Assembly (NCBI RefSeq): GCF_016863135.1 | Contig: NZ_BOOH01000044.1 | Location: forward strand, 117,841 to 181,840 | Reading direction: 5' to 3' | Length of the DNA stretch: 64,000 nt | Source of the DNA: Planobispora longispora | GTDB lineage: Bacteria > Actinomycetota > Actinomycetes > Streptosporangiales > Streptosporangiaceae | Shown: one piece after another, positions 53,697-63,746 of the stretch | How positions within the stretch are numbered: the first letter of the stretch is position 1 | Layout: every line of letters starts with the position of its first letter | Position numbers and translations under genes: made by a program | Notes under the pieces: generated by a model | Database searches by the model: none | Seen by the model: the letters and a program-made list of their open reading frames with translations, nothing else | Told to the model about the DNA's origin: nothing

Positions 53697-56282
53697 ATGC
53701 GTTCCAGCAGATGGGTGAGTCTCGCAACAATGATCCTGACCGTCTCCCTGGCCCTGCCCGCCCACGCGTCCCCCTCCCCGGGGGGAGCGGGCACGGGCAC
53801 GGGACCGGGCACCGGCCCGAGCGCGGGAGCGGAGGCGGCCCCGGGCTCGCCGGGCGCAGGGTTCCCGGACCGCTCCGTGAACACCCGGTTCGTGACCCGC
53901 TCCGGCTCCCGTCTCGAACTCGACGGCAGGCCGTTCCGGTTCGCCGGCACCAACATCTACTGGCTCGGGCTGGACGAGAACGTCGGCGGCGTCGGCTACC
54001 CGACGTTCTTCCGGATCCGGGACGCGCTCGACACCGCCAAGGCCATGGGCATGACCGTGGTGCGCTCGCACATGATGGCCTCCACCGGCAACGAGCTGTC
54101 GATCCTGCCCGGCAAGGAGAGCGGTTTCAACGAGGCCGCCTTCGCCACGGTCGACTACGCGATCGCCTACGCCGGCTCGATCGGCATCCGGCTGGTCCTG
54201 CCGCTCACCGACGAGTGGTCGTACTACCACGGCGGCCACCGCGACTTCACCGACCCCTACGGCCTGCCGTCGGCGGCCTTCTACACCGACGAGCGCGTGA
54301 TCGCCGACTACCGGGCGTACGTCCGGCACGTCATGCACCGCGTCAACCCGCTCACCGGCCGGGCCTACAACGCGGACCCGACCGTCATGGCCTGGGAGTT
54401 CGGCAACGAGCTGGAGGGCATGACGTCCGACTGGATCAACGCCAACGCCGCGAAGTTCCGCGCGTGGGCGCCCCGGCAGCTCATCGCGGCCGGCCGCCGC
54501 TTCGACATCGACGCCGACACGCTCGCCGCGCCGGGCGTCGACATCGTGGACGTGCACTACTACCCGCCGACGGCGGCGAAGGTGAAGGCCGACGCCGCCG
54601 CGGTGACGGGCGCGGGCAAGGTCTACATCGCCGGGGAGTACGCCTCGACCGCGGCGAGCACGGAGCTCCTCGACCCGGTGGCCGCCGACCCGAACGTCAC
54701 GGGGATGATGTCGTGGTCGCTGTTCGGCCACCACGACCGCAACGGGTTCGTCCAGCACGACGACGGCTTCACCATGCACTTCCCCGGGGACGACGCCGCG
54801 ATGGCGGAGTCCGTCCGGGCCCAGATCGCCTTCGCCGGGAAGGTCTCCCCCGCCCGCCGCGCCCCGGCCCTCGGCCCGCCGCTGATCACGCAGGTGGACA
54901 AGCGCGCCGGCCTCAACGAACTGCGCTGGCGGGGCACGGCGGGCGCGGCCGGGTACGTGGTGGAACGCTCGGCGCGAGGGCGCTGGACCGCCGCACACCG
55001 CGGGCTGCTGACCGACGACCGGACGCCGTGGATCGACCCCGGGGCGGCGGGCGACGTGCGGTACCGGGTCGTCCCGGTCGACCGGCACGGCCGCCGCGAC
55101 GCCCCGTCGGAGCCGGTGCGGGTCGCCGCGTCGCAGACCGTGCTCACCGACCCGGTGGAGAGCACCCTCCTGACCAGCGGGCACGCGAACGTCGCGATCA
55201 CGCCCGGGGACGGCGTCGCCGTCGCGCGGCCCGCCGGTTCATCACAGGCGTGGATGTCCTGGAACCGTCCCGGCACCCAGGAGGTCCGCTTCGACGTGGT
55301 CTCCCGCGGCCGGCCGGACGTGCAGGTGCAGACTTCCGAGGACGGCGCGGACTGGCGGACCGTGCGGCACGACGCCCACCACGGCCGCGTCACCGCGAAG
55401 ACGGGCGGCGCCGACCACGTCCGGCTGCTGTGGAGCGGGAGCACCGGGCTGACCCGGGCCACCCTCCGGTCGGCGGACCCGGCGCCGGTCGACTCCGCGC
55501 CGGGCGAGTTCGGCCTGCTCACCCCGGCCCCGGGTGCGGAGAACGTGCTGGGATCGCCGGTGTTCTCCTGGAGCCCGGCCGCGGGCGCGGGGTACTACAC
55601 CCTCACCGTCTCCACGCACGCCGACCTGCGCGACCCCGTGCTCTCCGGCACCGGGATCACCGGGACGTCGTACCCCGCGCCGGACGCGCTCACGCCGGGC
55701 GCCACGTACCACTGGCGGGTCACCGCGGTCAACGCGCTCGGCGGGACGAACAGCCCCGTCGCCTCGTTCACCACCCGACCGCTGCCCGCGACGCCCGCCG
55801 TCGTCGACGACTTCGAGGCGTTCGCCGACTCGGCGGAGCTCGCCCGCGCCTACGCCCGCAACCCCGGCGGCGACCCGATCACCCCGAACCTGGCGCCGGG
55901 AGAGGCGGGGCAGGCCATGCGGCTCGACTACGCCCTCGGCTCCGCCGGGTACGCGGGCGTCACCCGCACCTTCGGGCCGGCCTTGGACGTCTGGGGGCAC
56001 GAAGGGCTCGAACTCCGGCTGGACCACGCCGGACCGGCCGCGAACATCACGATCCAGTTCGTCACCGGCGGGATCTACTTCGAGCACACCCTCACCCCCG
56101 CGTCACCCGGCCCGATCCGCATCCCCTTCACGGACTTCGACCACCCGGGCTGGGCCCCCAGCGGCCCGCTCGACCTGTCGAGGTTCGAACAACTGTCGAT
56201 CTACGTCGGTGGCGGCCCCGGAAGCGGCCGGCTCACCGTCGACCAGGTCGTCGCCTACCCCAGGAGTGACACAACCCGATGA
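53697..56282 (+). CDS. Secreted GH5-type beta-mannanase with FN3-like modules
   Basis: An 861-residue exported enzyme: signal peptide ending PAHA, a Gly/Pro/Thr linker, then a clan-A (GH5-like) catalytic domain starting FRFAGTNIYWLGLDEN. The acid/base Glu is in WEFGNELEG near residue 240 and the nucleophile Glu in YIAGEYAS near 320. Two FN3-like domains and a C-terminal beta-sandwich (VDDFEAFADSAELARAY, CIA30/carbohydrate-binding-like) follow. The catalytic segments match endo-1,4-beta-mannanases. The gene sits between the importer and beta-mannosidase genes. Confidence 0.9.
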   Translation: MRSSRWVSLATMILTVSLALPAHASPSPGGAGTGTGPGTGPSAGAEAAPGSPGAGFPDRSVNTRFVTRSGSRLELDGRPFRFAGTNIYWLGLDENVGGVGYPTFFRIRDALDTAKAMGMTVVRSHMMASTGNELSILPGKESGFNEAAFATVDYAIAYAGSIGIRLVLPLTDEWSYYHGGHRDFTDPYGLPSAAFYTDERVIADYRAYVRHVMHRVNPLTGRAYNADPTVMAWEFGNELEGMTSDWINANAAKFRAWAPRQLIAAGRRFDIDADTLAAPGVDIVDVHYYPPTAAKVKADAAAVTGAGKVYIAGEYASTAASTELLDPVAADPNVTGMMSWSLFGHHDRNGFVQHDDGFTMHFPGDDAAMAESVRAQIAFAGKVSPARRAPALGPPLITQVDKRAGLNELRWRGTAGAAGYVVERSARGRWTAAHRGLLTDDRTPWIDPGAAGDVRYRVVPVDRHGRRDAPSEPVRVAASQTVLTDPVESTLLTSGHANVAITPGDGVAVARPAGSSQAWMSWNRPGTQEVRFDVVSRGRPDVQVQTSEDGADWRTVRHDAHHGRVTAKTGGADHVRLLWSGSTGLTRATLRSADPAPVDSAPGEFGLLTPAPGAENVLGSPVFSWSPAAGAGYYTLTVSTHADLRDPVLSGTGITGTSYPAPDALTPGATYHWRVTAVNALGGTNSPVASFTTRPLPATPAVVDDFEAFADSAELARAYARNPGGDPITPNLAPGEAGQAMRLDYALGSAGYAGVTRTFGPALDVWGHEGLELRLDHAGPAANITIQFVTGGIYFEHTLTPASPGPIRIPFTDFDHPGWAPSGPLDLSRFEQLSIYVGGGPGSGRLTVDQVVAYPRSDTTR

Positions 56283-56290
56283 GGAGTCCG

Positions 56291-58633
56291 ATGTACCGTC
56301 CGTTGCACGAAGGCTGGACCCTGTCCGGAGCCGGGCACCACGACATCCCGGCGACGGTGCCCGGCTGCGTGCACACGGACCTGCTCGAGGCCGGGCTGAT
56401 CGACGATCCGTACCTGGACGACAACGAGAACCGGCTGGCCTGGATCGGCCGCGCGGAGTGGACCTACCGGACCGCCTTCACCTGGCGGCCGGACGGATCC
56501 GACCGGACCGACCTGGTCTGCGAGGGGCTCGACACGGTGGCCGCGGTCCTGCTCAACGGGGTGGAGATCGCCACCACGGCGAACATGCACCGGTCGTACC
56601 GCTTCGCCGTGCGGGACCTGCTCCAGGACGGTGAGAACACGCTGGAGATGCGGTTCGGCTCGCCGTACCGCTACGCCGAGCAGCGGAAGGCGGAGGTGGG
56701 CGAGCGGCCCGGACCGTACGCCGAGCCGTACCAGTTCATCCGCAAGATGGCCTGCAACTTCGGCTGGGACTGGGGCCCGACGCTGGTGACCAGCGGGATC
56801 TGGCGCTCCGTCGGCCTGCACTCCTGGTCGGAGGCGCGGCTGGCCGAGGTCCGCCCGCTGGTCCGCGCCGACGGCGTGGACGTGCACGTGCGGGTGGAGC
56901 GGGCCGGGGACGAGCCGGTCACCGTCACCGCCGACGTCGCGGGTGTCAGCGCCGAGGTGAAGCTCGACCGCGGCCAGAGCGAGGGCGTGCTCCGCCTGGA
57001 CGTGCCCGGCGCCGAGCTGTGGTGGCCGCGCGGGTACGGCGCGCAGCCCCTCTACCCGCTCACCGTCGCCGCGGGCACCGACCGCTGGCGCAAGGAGATC
57101 GGCTTCCGCACGGTCGAGCTCGACGGGGACGCCTTCCGGCTGATCGTCAACGGCCGCCCCGTCTTCGTCCGCGGCTTCAACTGGATCCCCGACGACTGCT
57201 TCCCCGCCCGGGTCACCCCGGAGCGGCTGGCCGAGCGCTTCGGCCAGGCGATGGCCGCCGGCGCCAACGCGCTGCGGGTCTGGGGCGGCGGCCTGTACGA
57301 GTCCGAGGACTTCTACGACCTGGCCGACCGGCAGGGCCTCCTCGTCTGGCAGGACTTCCCGTTCGCCTGCGCGGCCTACCCGGAGGAGGAGCCCTTCCGC
57401 TCCGAGGTCGAGGCCGAGGCGCGCCAGAACGTGGCCCGGCTGTCGGCCCACCCCAGCCTGGTGCTGTGGTGCGGCAACAACGAGAACATCGAGGGCCACG
57501 CCGACTGGGGCTGGCAGGAGGAGCTCGGAGAACGCAGCTGGGGAGCCGCCTTCTACTACGACCTCCTGCCGTCGATCGTCGCCGAGCTCGACCCGACCCG
57601 CCCCTACTGGCCGGGCAGCCCCTACTCCGGCGCGCCCGACCTGCCGCCCAACGACCCGGCGCACGGCACCATCCACATCTGGACCGTGTGGGGCTCGCGC
57701 GACTACACCCACTACGCCGCCTACACGCCGCGCTTCGTGGCCGAGTTCGGCTACCAGGGGCCGCCGGCCTACTCCACCCTCCGGGCCTGCGTCTCCGACG
57801 AGCCGCTCACCCCGGACTCCCCCGGAGTCCTCCACCACCAGAAGGCGGTCAACGGCAACGCCCGGCTGCTGACCGGGCTCGGCGAGCACCTGCCGCAGCC
57901 GGAGACCTTCGACGACTGGCACTACTACACCCAGCTCAACCAGGCCCGCGCCGTCGCCTTCGGGGTGGAGCGCTTCCGCTCGCTCATGCCGTACTGCATG
58001 GGCACCGTGGTGTGGCAGCTCAACGACTGCTGGCCGGTCACCTCCTGGGCCGCCGTCGACGGCGCGGGCCGCCGCAAGCCGCTCTGGTACGGCCTGCGCC
58101 GCGCCTACGCCGACCGGCTCGTCACCCGCAGGGACGGCGAGGTCTTCCTGGTCAACGACACCGACGAGGAATGGGCCGGGACGCTCCGGCTGGCCCGGCG
58201 CGACCTGGCCGGGCGGGTGCTGTCCGGCCGGGACGAGCAGGTCGCCGTCCCGGCCCGCGGCGCCCTCGGGATCCCGGTGCCGGAGACGCCGGACGACCCG
58301 GCCGCGGAGCTGCTCAGCGCGGAGCTCGGCGAGTCGCGCGGATTGTTCTTCTTCGCCGAGGACCCGGCCGTCGCCTACCCTCCGGCGGAGTTCACCGCGA
58401 CCGTCGAGCCGGCCGGCGACGGGCTGGACGTCACCGTCACCGCCACCACGATCCTGCGCGAGCTGGCGATCTTCCCCGACCGGCTGGACCCCGCCGCCGC
58501 GGTCGACGACCAGCTCGTCACGCTGCTGCCGGGAGAGAGCGTCACCTTCCGCGTCACCGGCGCGCGGGACCTGGACCCGGCCGCCCTAACCGCCTACCCG
58601 GTGCTGCGCTGCGTCAACGAGGTCCGGCCGTGA
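56291..58633 (+). CDS. GH2 beta-mannosidase
   Basis: A 780-residue GH2 enzyme, intracellular as no signal is seen, that removes mannose from the non-reducing end of manno-oligosaccharides. Catalytic residues: acid/base Glu in WCGNNENIEG near 394, nucleophile Glu in FVAEFGYQGP near 485. N-terminal LHEGWTLSG and AEWTYRTAF are typical of the sugar-binding domain. ATG 56291 has GAGGAG upstream; an ATG at 56279 overlapping the preceding stop is the alternative. Ends with a GTGA overlap to the kinase. Confidence 0.93.
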   Translation: MYRPLHEGWTLSGAGHHDIPATVPGCVHTDLLEAGLIDDPYLDDNENRLAWIGRAEWTYRTAFTWRPDGSDRTDLVCEGLDTVAAVLLNGVEIATTANMHRSYRFAVRDLLQDGENTLEMRFGSPYRYAEQRKAEVGERPGPYAEPYQFIRKMACNFGWDWGPTLVTSGIWRSVGLHSWSEARLAEVRPLVRADGVDVHVRVERAGDEPVTVTADVAGVSAEVKLDRGQSEGVLRLDVPGAELWWPRGYGAQPLYPLTVAAGTDRWRKEIGFRTVELDGDAFRLIVNGRPVFVRGFNWIPDDCFPARVTPERLAERFGQAMAAGANALRVWGGGLYESEDFYDLADRQGLLVWQDFPFACAAYPEEEPFRSEVEAEARQNVARLSAHPSLVLWCGNNENIEGHADWGWQEELGERSWGAAFYYDLLPSIVAELDPTRPYWPGSPYSGAPDLPPNDPAHGTIHIWTVWGSRDYTHYAAYTPRFVAEFGYQGPPAYSTLRACVSDEPLTPDSPGVLHHQKAVNGNARLLTGLGEHLPQPETFDDWHYYTQLNQARAVAFGVERFRSLMPYCMGTVVWQLNDCWPVTSWAAVDGAGRRKPLWYGLRRAYADRLVTRRDGEVFLVNDTDEEWAGTLRLARRDLAGRVLSGRDEQVAVPARGALGIPVPETPDDPAAELLSAELGESRGLFFFAEDPAVAYPPAEFTATVEPAGDGLDVTVTATTILRELAIFPDRLDPAAAVDDQLVTLLPGESVTFRVTGARDLDPAALTAYPVLRCVNEVRP

Positions 58634-59601
58634 CGGCCGTGCTGGCGCTCGACATCGGCGGCACCACCTTCGCCGCCGCCGTGGTCGACGCCACCGGCGC
58701 GGTCCTGGCCCGCCGGGAGACCCCGGTGGGCCCGGACCCCACCGCCACGCTCGGCGCGCTCGTGCGCGAGCTGGCCGTACCGGACCTGACCGGCGCGGGC
58801 ATCGGCTCGGCCGGTCCGCTCGACCCGGTGCGCGGCACCGTCAGCCCGGTCAACATCCCGGCCTGGCGCGGCTTCCCGCTCACCTCGACCGTCTCGGACC
58901 TGCTGGGCGGCCTGCCGGTCACCCTGGCGGGCGACGCCCAGTGCATGGCGCTGGGCGAGTGGTGGCGCGGCGCCCGGGGCGGGGACACGCGGGTCCTGCT
59001 CGGCGTCGTCGTCTCGACCGGCGTGGGCGGCGGCCTGGTCGTCGACGGCGTCCCCTACCTGGGGCCGACCGGCAACGCCGGCCACATCGGGCACATGCCC
59101 GCCCCCGCGCTCCCCGGCGACGCCGCCGCCGGCGCCGAGCCCTGCCCGTGCGGCGGCACCGGATGCGTGGAGACGATCGCCAGCGGCACCTCGATGGCCC
59201 GCTGGGCGCTGGCCCGCGGGTGGCGTCCCGCCCCCGGCGGGGGCCGGGACGCCCGCGCGCTGGCCGCCGCCGCCCGCGCGGGCGACCCGATCGCGGCCGC
59301 CGCCTTCGACCGGGCCGCGCGGGCCGTGGCCGGAGCGTTGCTGTCCGCGGCGGCGCTCTTCGACGTGGACCGCGTCGTCATCGGCGGAGGCGTCGCCGCG
59401 GCCGGGGAGATCCTGCTGGATCCGCTGCGCCGGGCCGTCGCGGCCGGGGCCGGGATGGGCTTCCTGCGCCGCCTGACCGTGGAGCCCACCGCCCTGGGCC
59501 GGGACGCCGGACTGTACGGCGCCGCCGCGCTCGCCCTGAACCCCCCGATCACCCTCACCCGAGAGGAGAGCCTCCCCCTCCACCCGCTCGACACGTTCTA
59601 G
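58630..59601 (+). CDS. ROK family sugar kinase
   Basis: A 323-residue ROK kinase: DIGGTTFAAAVVD phosphate loop, GDAQCMALGEW, VSTGVGGG, GNAGHIGHM, and the zinc motif CPCGGTGCVE. It should phosphorylate mannose (or glucose) freed by the beta-mannosidase and GH1 enzyme. GTG 58630 overlaps the preceding stop. Confidence 0.93.
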   Translation: MTAVLALDIGGTTFAAAVVDATGAVLARRETPVGPDPTATLGALVRELAVPDLTGAGIGSAGPLDPVRGTVSPVNIPAWRGFPLTSTVSDLLGGLPVTLAGDAQCMALGEWWRGARGGDTRVLLGVVVSTGVGGGLVVDGVPYLGPTGNAGHIGHMPAPALPGDAAAGAEPCPCGGTGCVETIASGTSMARWALARGWRPAPGGGRDARALAAAARAGDPIAAAAFDRAARAVAGALLSAAALFDVDRVVIGGGVAAAGEILLDPLRRAVAAGAGMGFLRRLTVEPTALGRDAGLYGAAALALNPPITLTREESLPLHPLDTF

Positions 59602-59641
59602 AAGACGTTCCGAAGACGTTCTGAAAGACAAGGAGCATTCG

Positions 59642-61111
59642 ATGCGCACCCCCCACTCGTCCCGCATCCCACGATCACCCCGATCGCTCCCGTCCCGGCC
59701 GCGCCGGATGTGGCAGGCCCTGACGCTGGCGGTGGCGCTGGCCCTGACCTCCGTCGTCGCGGTCGCCTCCCCCGCCCACGCCTTCCCCGCCGCCTCCCGC
59801 GCCGACCTGATCGGCTACCTGTCCGGGATCTCCGGGCGGTACACGGTCTCCGGCCAGCACAACCGCGAACCCAACAGCGACCCCACCCGGTACACCCGCG
59901 TCGCCCAGCAGATCACCGGCCAGACCCCGGGCCTGTGGGGCGGTGACTTCCTGTTCGCCTCCTCCGACGTCGCCAACCGGCAGACGATGGTCAACGAGGC
60001 GATCCGGCAGTGGCAGGGCGGCTCGATCGTCTCCCTGACCTGGCACATGTGCCCGCCCACCGTCGGCTCCACCTGCGGGTGGGACACCGGCGGCGTCCTC
60101 AGCCGCCTGTCGGACTCCCAGTGGAGTCAGCTCGTCACCGACGGCACCGCTCTCAACACCGCGTTCAAGAACCGGCTCGCCGAGGCGGTGCCGTACCTGC
60201 GGCAGCTCCAGAACGCCGGGGTGCCGGTGCTGTGGCGGCCCATCCACGAGATGAACGACGGCTGGTCCTGGTGGGGCGGGCGCCCGGGGGCCGGCGGCAG
60301 CCGCAGGCTCTATCAGATCACCTACGACTATTTCACCGCCCAGGGCCTGACCAACCTGGTCTGGGTCTGGAACGTCAAGGACCTGAACATGGGCGCGATC
60401 GGCGAGTACTGGCCGGGCGCCGCCTCCGTGGACGTGGCCTCGCTCGACGTGTGGGTCAAGCTGGAGCCGTCGGCCTCCGACTATCAGGCGATGCTCGACG
60501 TGGCGGGCGGAAAGCCCATCTCGCTGGCCGAGGTCGGCCGGGCCCCCCGCCCGGCGCTGCTCGACGCCCAGCCGCGCTGGACCTGGTTCATGGTCTGGGC
60601 GGAGTGGCTGACCGACCCGGCCTACAACACCAACGCGAGCGTGCAGGCCAGCTACTTCGGCCCGCGCGTGCTCAACCGCGGCGAGTTCACCGTCACCTCC
60701 GGCGGCGGGGGCGGCACCCGTACCGGGAAGATCAGAGGGCTCGGCGGCAAGTGCCTCGACGTGGCGGCGGCCGGCAGCGCCAACGGCACGAAGGTGCAGC
60801 TCTACACCTGCGACGCCAACGGCACGGCGCAGTCCTGGACGGTCGGGACCGACGGCACCCTCCGGGCGCTCGGCAAGTGCCTGGACGTCGCCGGCGGCGT
60901 CAACGCCGACGGCACCAGGGTCCAGATCTGGGACTGCCACAGCGGCAGCCCCAACCAGCGCTGGACCTACGACGCCGCCACCCAGCGGCTGGTGAACCCG
61001 CAGACCGGCAAGTGCCTGGACGCCACCGGGCAGAGCCCGGCCGACGGCACCCCGCTGCAGATCTGGACCTGCACCGGCCAGGCCAACCAGAAGTGGACCC
61101 TGCCCGCCTGA
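59642..61111 (+). CDS. Secreted GH26 mannanase with ricin-type CBM13
   Basis: A 489-residue exported enzyme: long signal region ending SPAHA, GH26 catalytic domain with the acid/base Glu in WRPIHEMNDGWSWW near residue 202 and nucleophile Glu in SLAEVG near 298, then a Gly linker and a CBM13 ricin-type lectin domain with three KCLDV/T-QxW repeats (GGKCLDVA, GKCLDVAG, GKCLDATG). It should cut mannan into oligosaccharides outside the cell. A second mannanase in the operon, of a different family from the GH5 enzyme. Confidence 0.94.
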   Translation: MRTPHSSRIPRSPRSLPSRPRRMWQALTLAVALALTSVVAVASPAHAFPAASRADLIGYLSGISGRYTVSGQHNREPNSDPTRYTRVAQQITGQTPGLWGGDFLFASSDVANRQTMVNEAIRQWQGGSIVSLTWHMCPPTVGSTCGWDTGGVLSRLSDSQWSQLVTDGTALNTAFKNRLAEAVPYLRQLQNAGVPVLWRPIHEMNDGWSWWGGRPGAGGSRRLYQITYDYFTAQGLTNLVWVWNVKDLNMGAIGEYWPGAASVDVASLDVWVKLEPSASDYQAMLDVAGGKPISLAEVGRAPRPALLDAQPRWTWFMVWAEWLTDPAYNTNASVQASYFGPRVLNRGEFTVTSGGGGGTRTGKIRGLGGKCLDVAAAGSANGTKVQLYTCDANGTAQSWTVGTDGTLRALGKCLDVAGGVNADGTRVQIWDCHSGSPNQRWTYDAATQRLVNPQTGKCLDATGQSPADGTPLQIWTCTGQANQKWTLPA

Positions 61112-61127
61112 TCACGAAAGGCCGCAC

Positions 61128-62438
61128 ATGAGCTTCCGCTGGGGGGTGGCGACCTCCGCCTACCAGATCGAGGGTTCCACGACCGCCGACGGTCGCACCC
61201 CCTCCATCTGGGACACCTTCTGCCGGACTCCCGGCGCCGTGGCGAACGGGGACACCGGCGAGGCGGCCTGCGACCACTACCGCCGCATGCCCGAGGACGT
61301 CGCCCTGCTCGCGGAGCTCGGAGTCGACACCTACCGTTTCTCGATCTCGTGGCCGCGGGTGCAGCCCCGCGGCCTCGGGCCGGTCAACCCCCGCGGCATC
61401 GCCTTCTACGACCGGCTCGTGGACGAGCTGCTCGCCCGGGGCATCGACCCCTGGATCACGCTCTACCACTGGGACCTGCCGCAGGAACTGGAGGACGCGG
61501 GCGGCTGGCCGCACCGGGACACCGCCTACCGCTTCGCCGACTACGCCACGCTCGTCTTCGACCGGCTCGCCGACCGCGTCCCCGTCTGGACCACGCTCAA
61601 CGAGCCGTGGTGCACGGCCGTGTACGGCTACGCCGACGGCATCCACGCGCCCGGCCGCCGGGACTTCCCCGCGGCCGTGCGCGCGGTGCACCACCTGCTG
61701 CTCGGCCACGGGCTGGCCGCCGGGCTCATGCGGGGACGCGGCCGGGACGTGCAGATCGGCATCACCCTCAACCTGGGCCAGGCCAGGCCCGCGACGGACA
61801 GCCCCGCCGACCGCGACGCCACCCGCAGGGCGGACGGGCTCGGCGTGCGGATGTTCCTCGACCCGCTCGTGCACGGCCGCTACCCGGACGACGTCGTCGC
61901 CGACCTGGCCGGGCGCGGCGCCGTCCTGCCGGTGCGCGAGGGCGACCTGGAGCTGATCTCCGCCCCGCTCGACGTGCTGGGCGTCAACTACTACTTCGAC
62001 GCGACGCTCTCGGCGGGCGGCGAGGTGCGCACCGGGCCGCTGACCGGGATGGGCTGGCCGATCACCCCGGAGGGCTGCGCCGACCTGCTGCTCCGCATCG
62101 GCCGGGACTACCCGGGCCTGCCCATGGTGGTCACCGAGAACGGGGCCGCCTTCGACGACGTCGCCGGCGACGACGGCTTCGTGCACGACGAGGACCGGGT
62201 GGCGTTCCTGGCCGCGCACGTCGCCGCGGTGCGGCTGGCGCGGGAGAAGGGCGCCGACGTGCGGGGCTACTTCGCCTGGTCGTTCCTGGACAACTTCGAG
62301 TGGGGGCACGGCTACGGCCCCCGGTTCGGGCTGGTCCGGGTCGACTATCCGACGCAGCGCCGCATCCCCAAGCAGAGCGCGATCTGGTACCGCGAGACGA
62401 TCAAGAGTTACAGGGACGGCTCACCGTGGACGTACTGA
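61128..62438 (+). CDS. GH1 beta-glycosidase
   Basis: A 436-residue GH1 retaining glycosidase, cytoplasmic. TSAYQIEG at the start, acid/base Glu in TTLNEPWC near 157, nucleophile Glu in VVTENGAAF near 341, and WSFLDNFEW. In this operon it probably cleaves glucosyl links of glucomannan or acts as a second beta-mannosidase. The gene overlaps manA by 13 bp. Confidence 0.93.
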   Translation: MSFRWGVATSAYQIEGSTTADGRTPSIWDTFCRTPGAVANGDTGEAACDHYRRMPEDVALLAELGVDTYRFSISWPRVQPRGLGPVNPRGIAFYDRLVDELLARGIDPWITLYHWDLPQELEDAGGWPHRDTAYRFADYATLVFDRLADRVPVWTTLNEPWCTAVYGYADGIHAPGRRDFPAAVRAVHHLLLGHGLAAGLMRGRGRDVQIGITLNLGQARPATDSPADRDATRRADGLGVRMFLDPLVHGRYPDDVVADLAGRGAVLPVREGDLELISAPLDVLGVNYYFDATLSAGGEVRTGPLTGMGWPITPEGCADLLLRIGRDYPGLPMVVTENGAAFDDVAGDDGFVHDEDRVAFLAAHVAAVRLAREKGADVRGYFAWSFLDNFEWGHGYGPRFGLVRVDYPTQRRIPKQSAIWYRETIKSYRDGSPWTY

Positions 62439-63610
62439 CCAACCCCGTCAAGGACTACCCCTGGGGCTCCCTCCACCACATCGCCCGGCTGACCGGGCGG
62501 CCGCCGGGCGGGCCCGAGGCCGAGATGTGGCTCGGCGCCCATCCGGCCGGCCCCTCGTCCCTCGTCAGGGACGGGCGGCGGCGCACCCTGGACGAGGTGA
62601 TCGCCGACGACCCGGCGGCCGAGCTGGGCCACGAGACGATCCGGCGGTTCGGGGAGCGCCTGCCGTACCTGGTCAAGCTCATCGCGGTGGACAGCCCGCT
62701 GTCGCTGCAGGTCCACCCGGCGGCGGCGCAGGCCGCGGCCGGATACGCGGCGGGCGACCCGCACTACGCCGACCCCTGGGCCAAACCGGAGATGATCTAC
62801 GCCCTGAGCCCCTTCACCGCGCTCGCCGGGCTCCGCCCCGCCGGGCAGGCCGGGGAGCTCGTGGCGCGGCTCGCGCTCGAACCGCTGGACCCGGTTCTCG
62901 CCGTCCTGCGGGAGGGGGACGGGGAGAAGGGCTCCGCCGCGGCGCTGGGGGCGCTGCTGGAGTGGCCGGACGACGAGCGGTCCGCGCTGGTGAAAGCCAT
63001 CGCCGAGGCCGCCGGGCCGCTCGGCGGGCCCGCCTTCCGGCTCGTCCGGCGGCTGGCCGAACGCTACCCGGACGACCCCGCCGTGCTCGCGCCGCTCCTG
63101 CTGCGCCGGCACGAACTGGCCCCCGGGCAGGCGCTGTTCCTGGGGGCGGGCGTGCTCCACTGCTACGTCGACGGGTTCGGCGTGGAGATCATGGGCGCCT
63201 CCGACAACGTCCTGCGCGCCGGGCTGACGGCCAAGCCCGTCGACGTGCCCGGCCTGCTGGGCATCCTCCGGCCCGACGCCCAGCCGCTGCCGGTCGCCCC
63301 GCTGCTCGGCGGCGACTTCCTGCCGCCGGCTCCGGAGTTCAGGCTCTCGGTGTACGGCCCCCGCCTCGACCACAGCCTCGACCGCCCGGTCCCCCGCATC
63401 CTGCTGTGCACCTCCGGCTCCGTCACCGTGGAAGGCGGCGCGCCGGAAGGAGGGCAGCTGGAAGGAGGGCAGCCGGAAGAGGCGGCGGGCGGCGGGGGAC
63501 GGCGGAGCGAGACGCTGGAGGCGGGGCAGTCCGCCTTCCTCCCGGCGAAGGACGGCCGGGTCACCCTGCGCGGCGCCGGAACCGTCTTCTGCGCCGAACC
63601 GCACCTCTGA
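62426..63610 (+). CDS. manA: Mannose-6-phosphate isomerase
   Basis: A 394-residue type I phosphomannose isomerase linking mannose-6-phosphate to fructose-6-phosphate. Zinc-site motifs: SLQVHP, AKPEMIYAL, HCYVDGFGVEIM and SDNVLRAGLTAK. GTG 62426 lies within the GH1 gene end. A 15-bp repeat array lengthens the C-terminal domain. It completes the route mannan to mannose to fructose-6-phosphate. Confidence 0.95.
   Translation: MDVLTNPVKDYPWGSLHHIARLTGRPPGGPEAEMWLGAHPAGPSSLVRDGRRRTLDEVIADDPAAELGHETIRRFGERLPYLVKLIAVDSPLSLQVHPAAAQAAAGYAAGDPHYADPWAKPEMIYALSPFTALAGLRPAGQAGELVARLALEPLDPVLAVLREGDGEKGSAAALGALLEWPDDERSALVKAIAEAAGPLGGPAFRLVRRLAERYPDDPAVLAPLLLRRHELAPGQALFLGAGVLHCYVDGFGVEIMGASDNVLRAGLTAKPVDVPGLLGILRPDAQPLPVAPLLGGDFLPPAPEFRLSVYGPRLDHSLDRPVPRILLCTSGSVTVEGGAPEGGQLEGGQPEEAAGGGGRRSETLEAGQSAFLPAKDGRVTLRGAGTVFCAEPHL
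63431..63478 (+). repeat. 15-bp in-frame repeats in manA
   Basis: Three 15-bp units of GAAGGAGGGCAGCTG type starting at 63431, 63446 and 63461 encode EGGxx repeats in the C-terminal beta domain of ManA, before the LEAGQSAFLPA segment. Confidence 0.85.
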
Positions 63611-63690
63611 GAAGACCGGCCCCCGCGCCGAACCACGCCTCTGAGGAAACCGCCCTCCGCGCCGAACCGCACCTCTGAGGAGACCGGGAG
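63591..63690 (+). repeat. 34-bp repeats spanning the manA stop
   Basis: A 34-bp unit starting GCGCCGAACC begins at 63591, 63625 and 63659, and copies the last codons and TGA stop of manA twice into the 3' untranslated region. The unit is not a multiple of three, consistent with lying past the stop. Confidence 0.9.
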
Positions 63691-63697
63691 GACTGAC

Positions 63698-63729
63698 GCC
63701 CGCTCGCCGGCATGCCCCGGCGAGCGGGC
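63698..63729. terminator. Stem-loop between mannan operon and lacI
   Basis: Perfect 13-bp stem GCCCGCTCGCCGG/CCGGCGAGCGGGC with a 6-nt loop; the 63,611-63,746 gap holds this and the 34-bp repeats only. Confidence 0.88.
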
Positions 63730-63746
63730 CGCGTCCGTGTCCCCCG

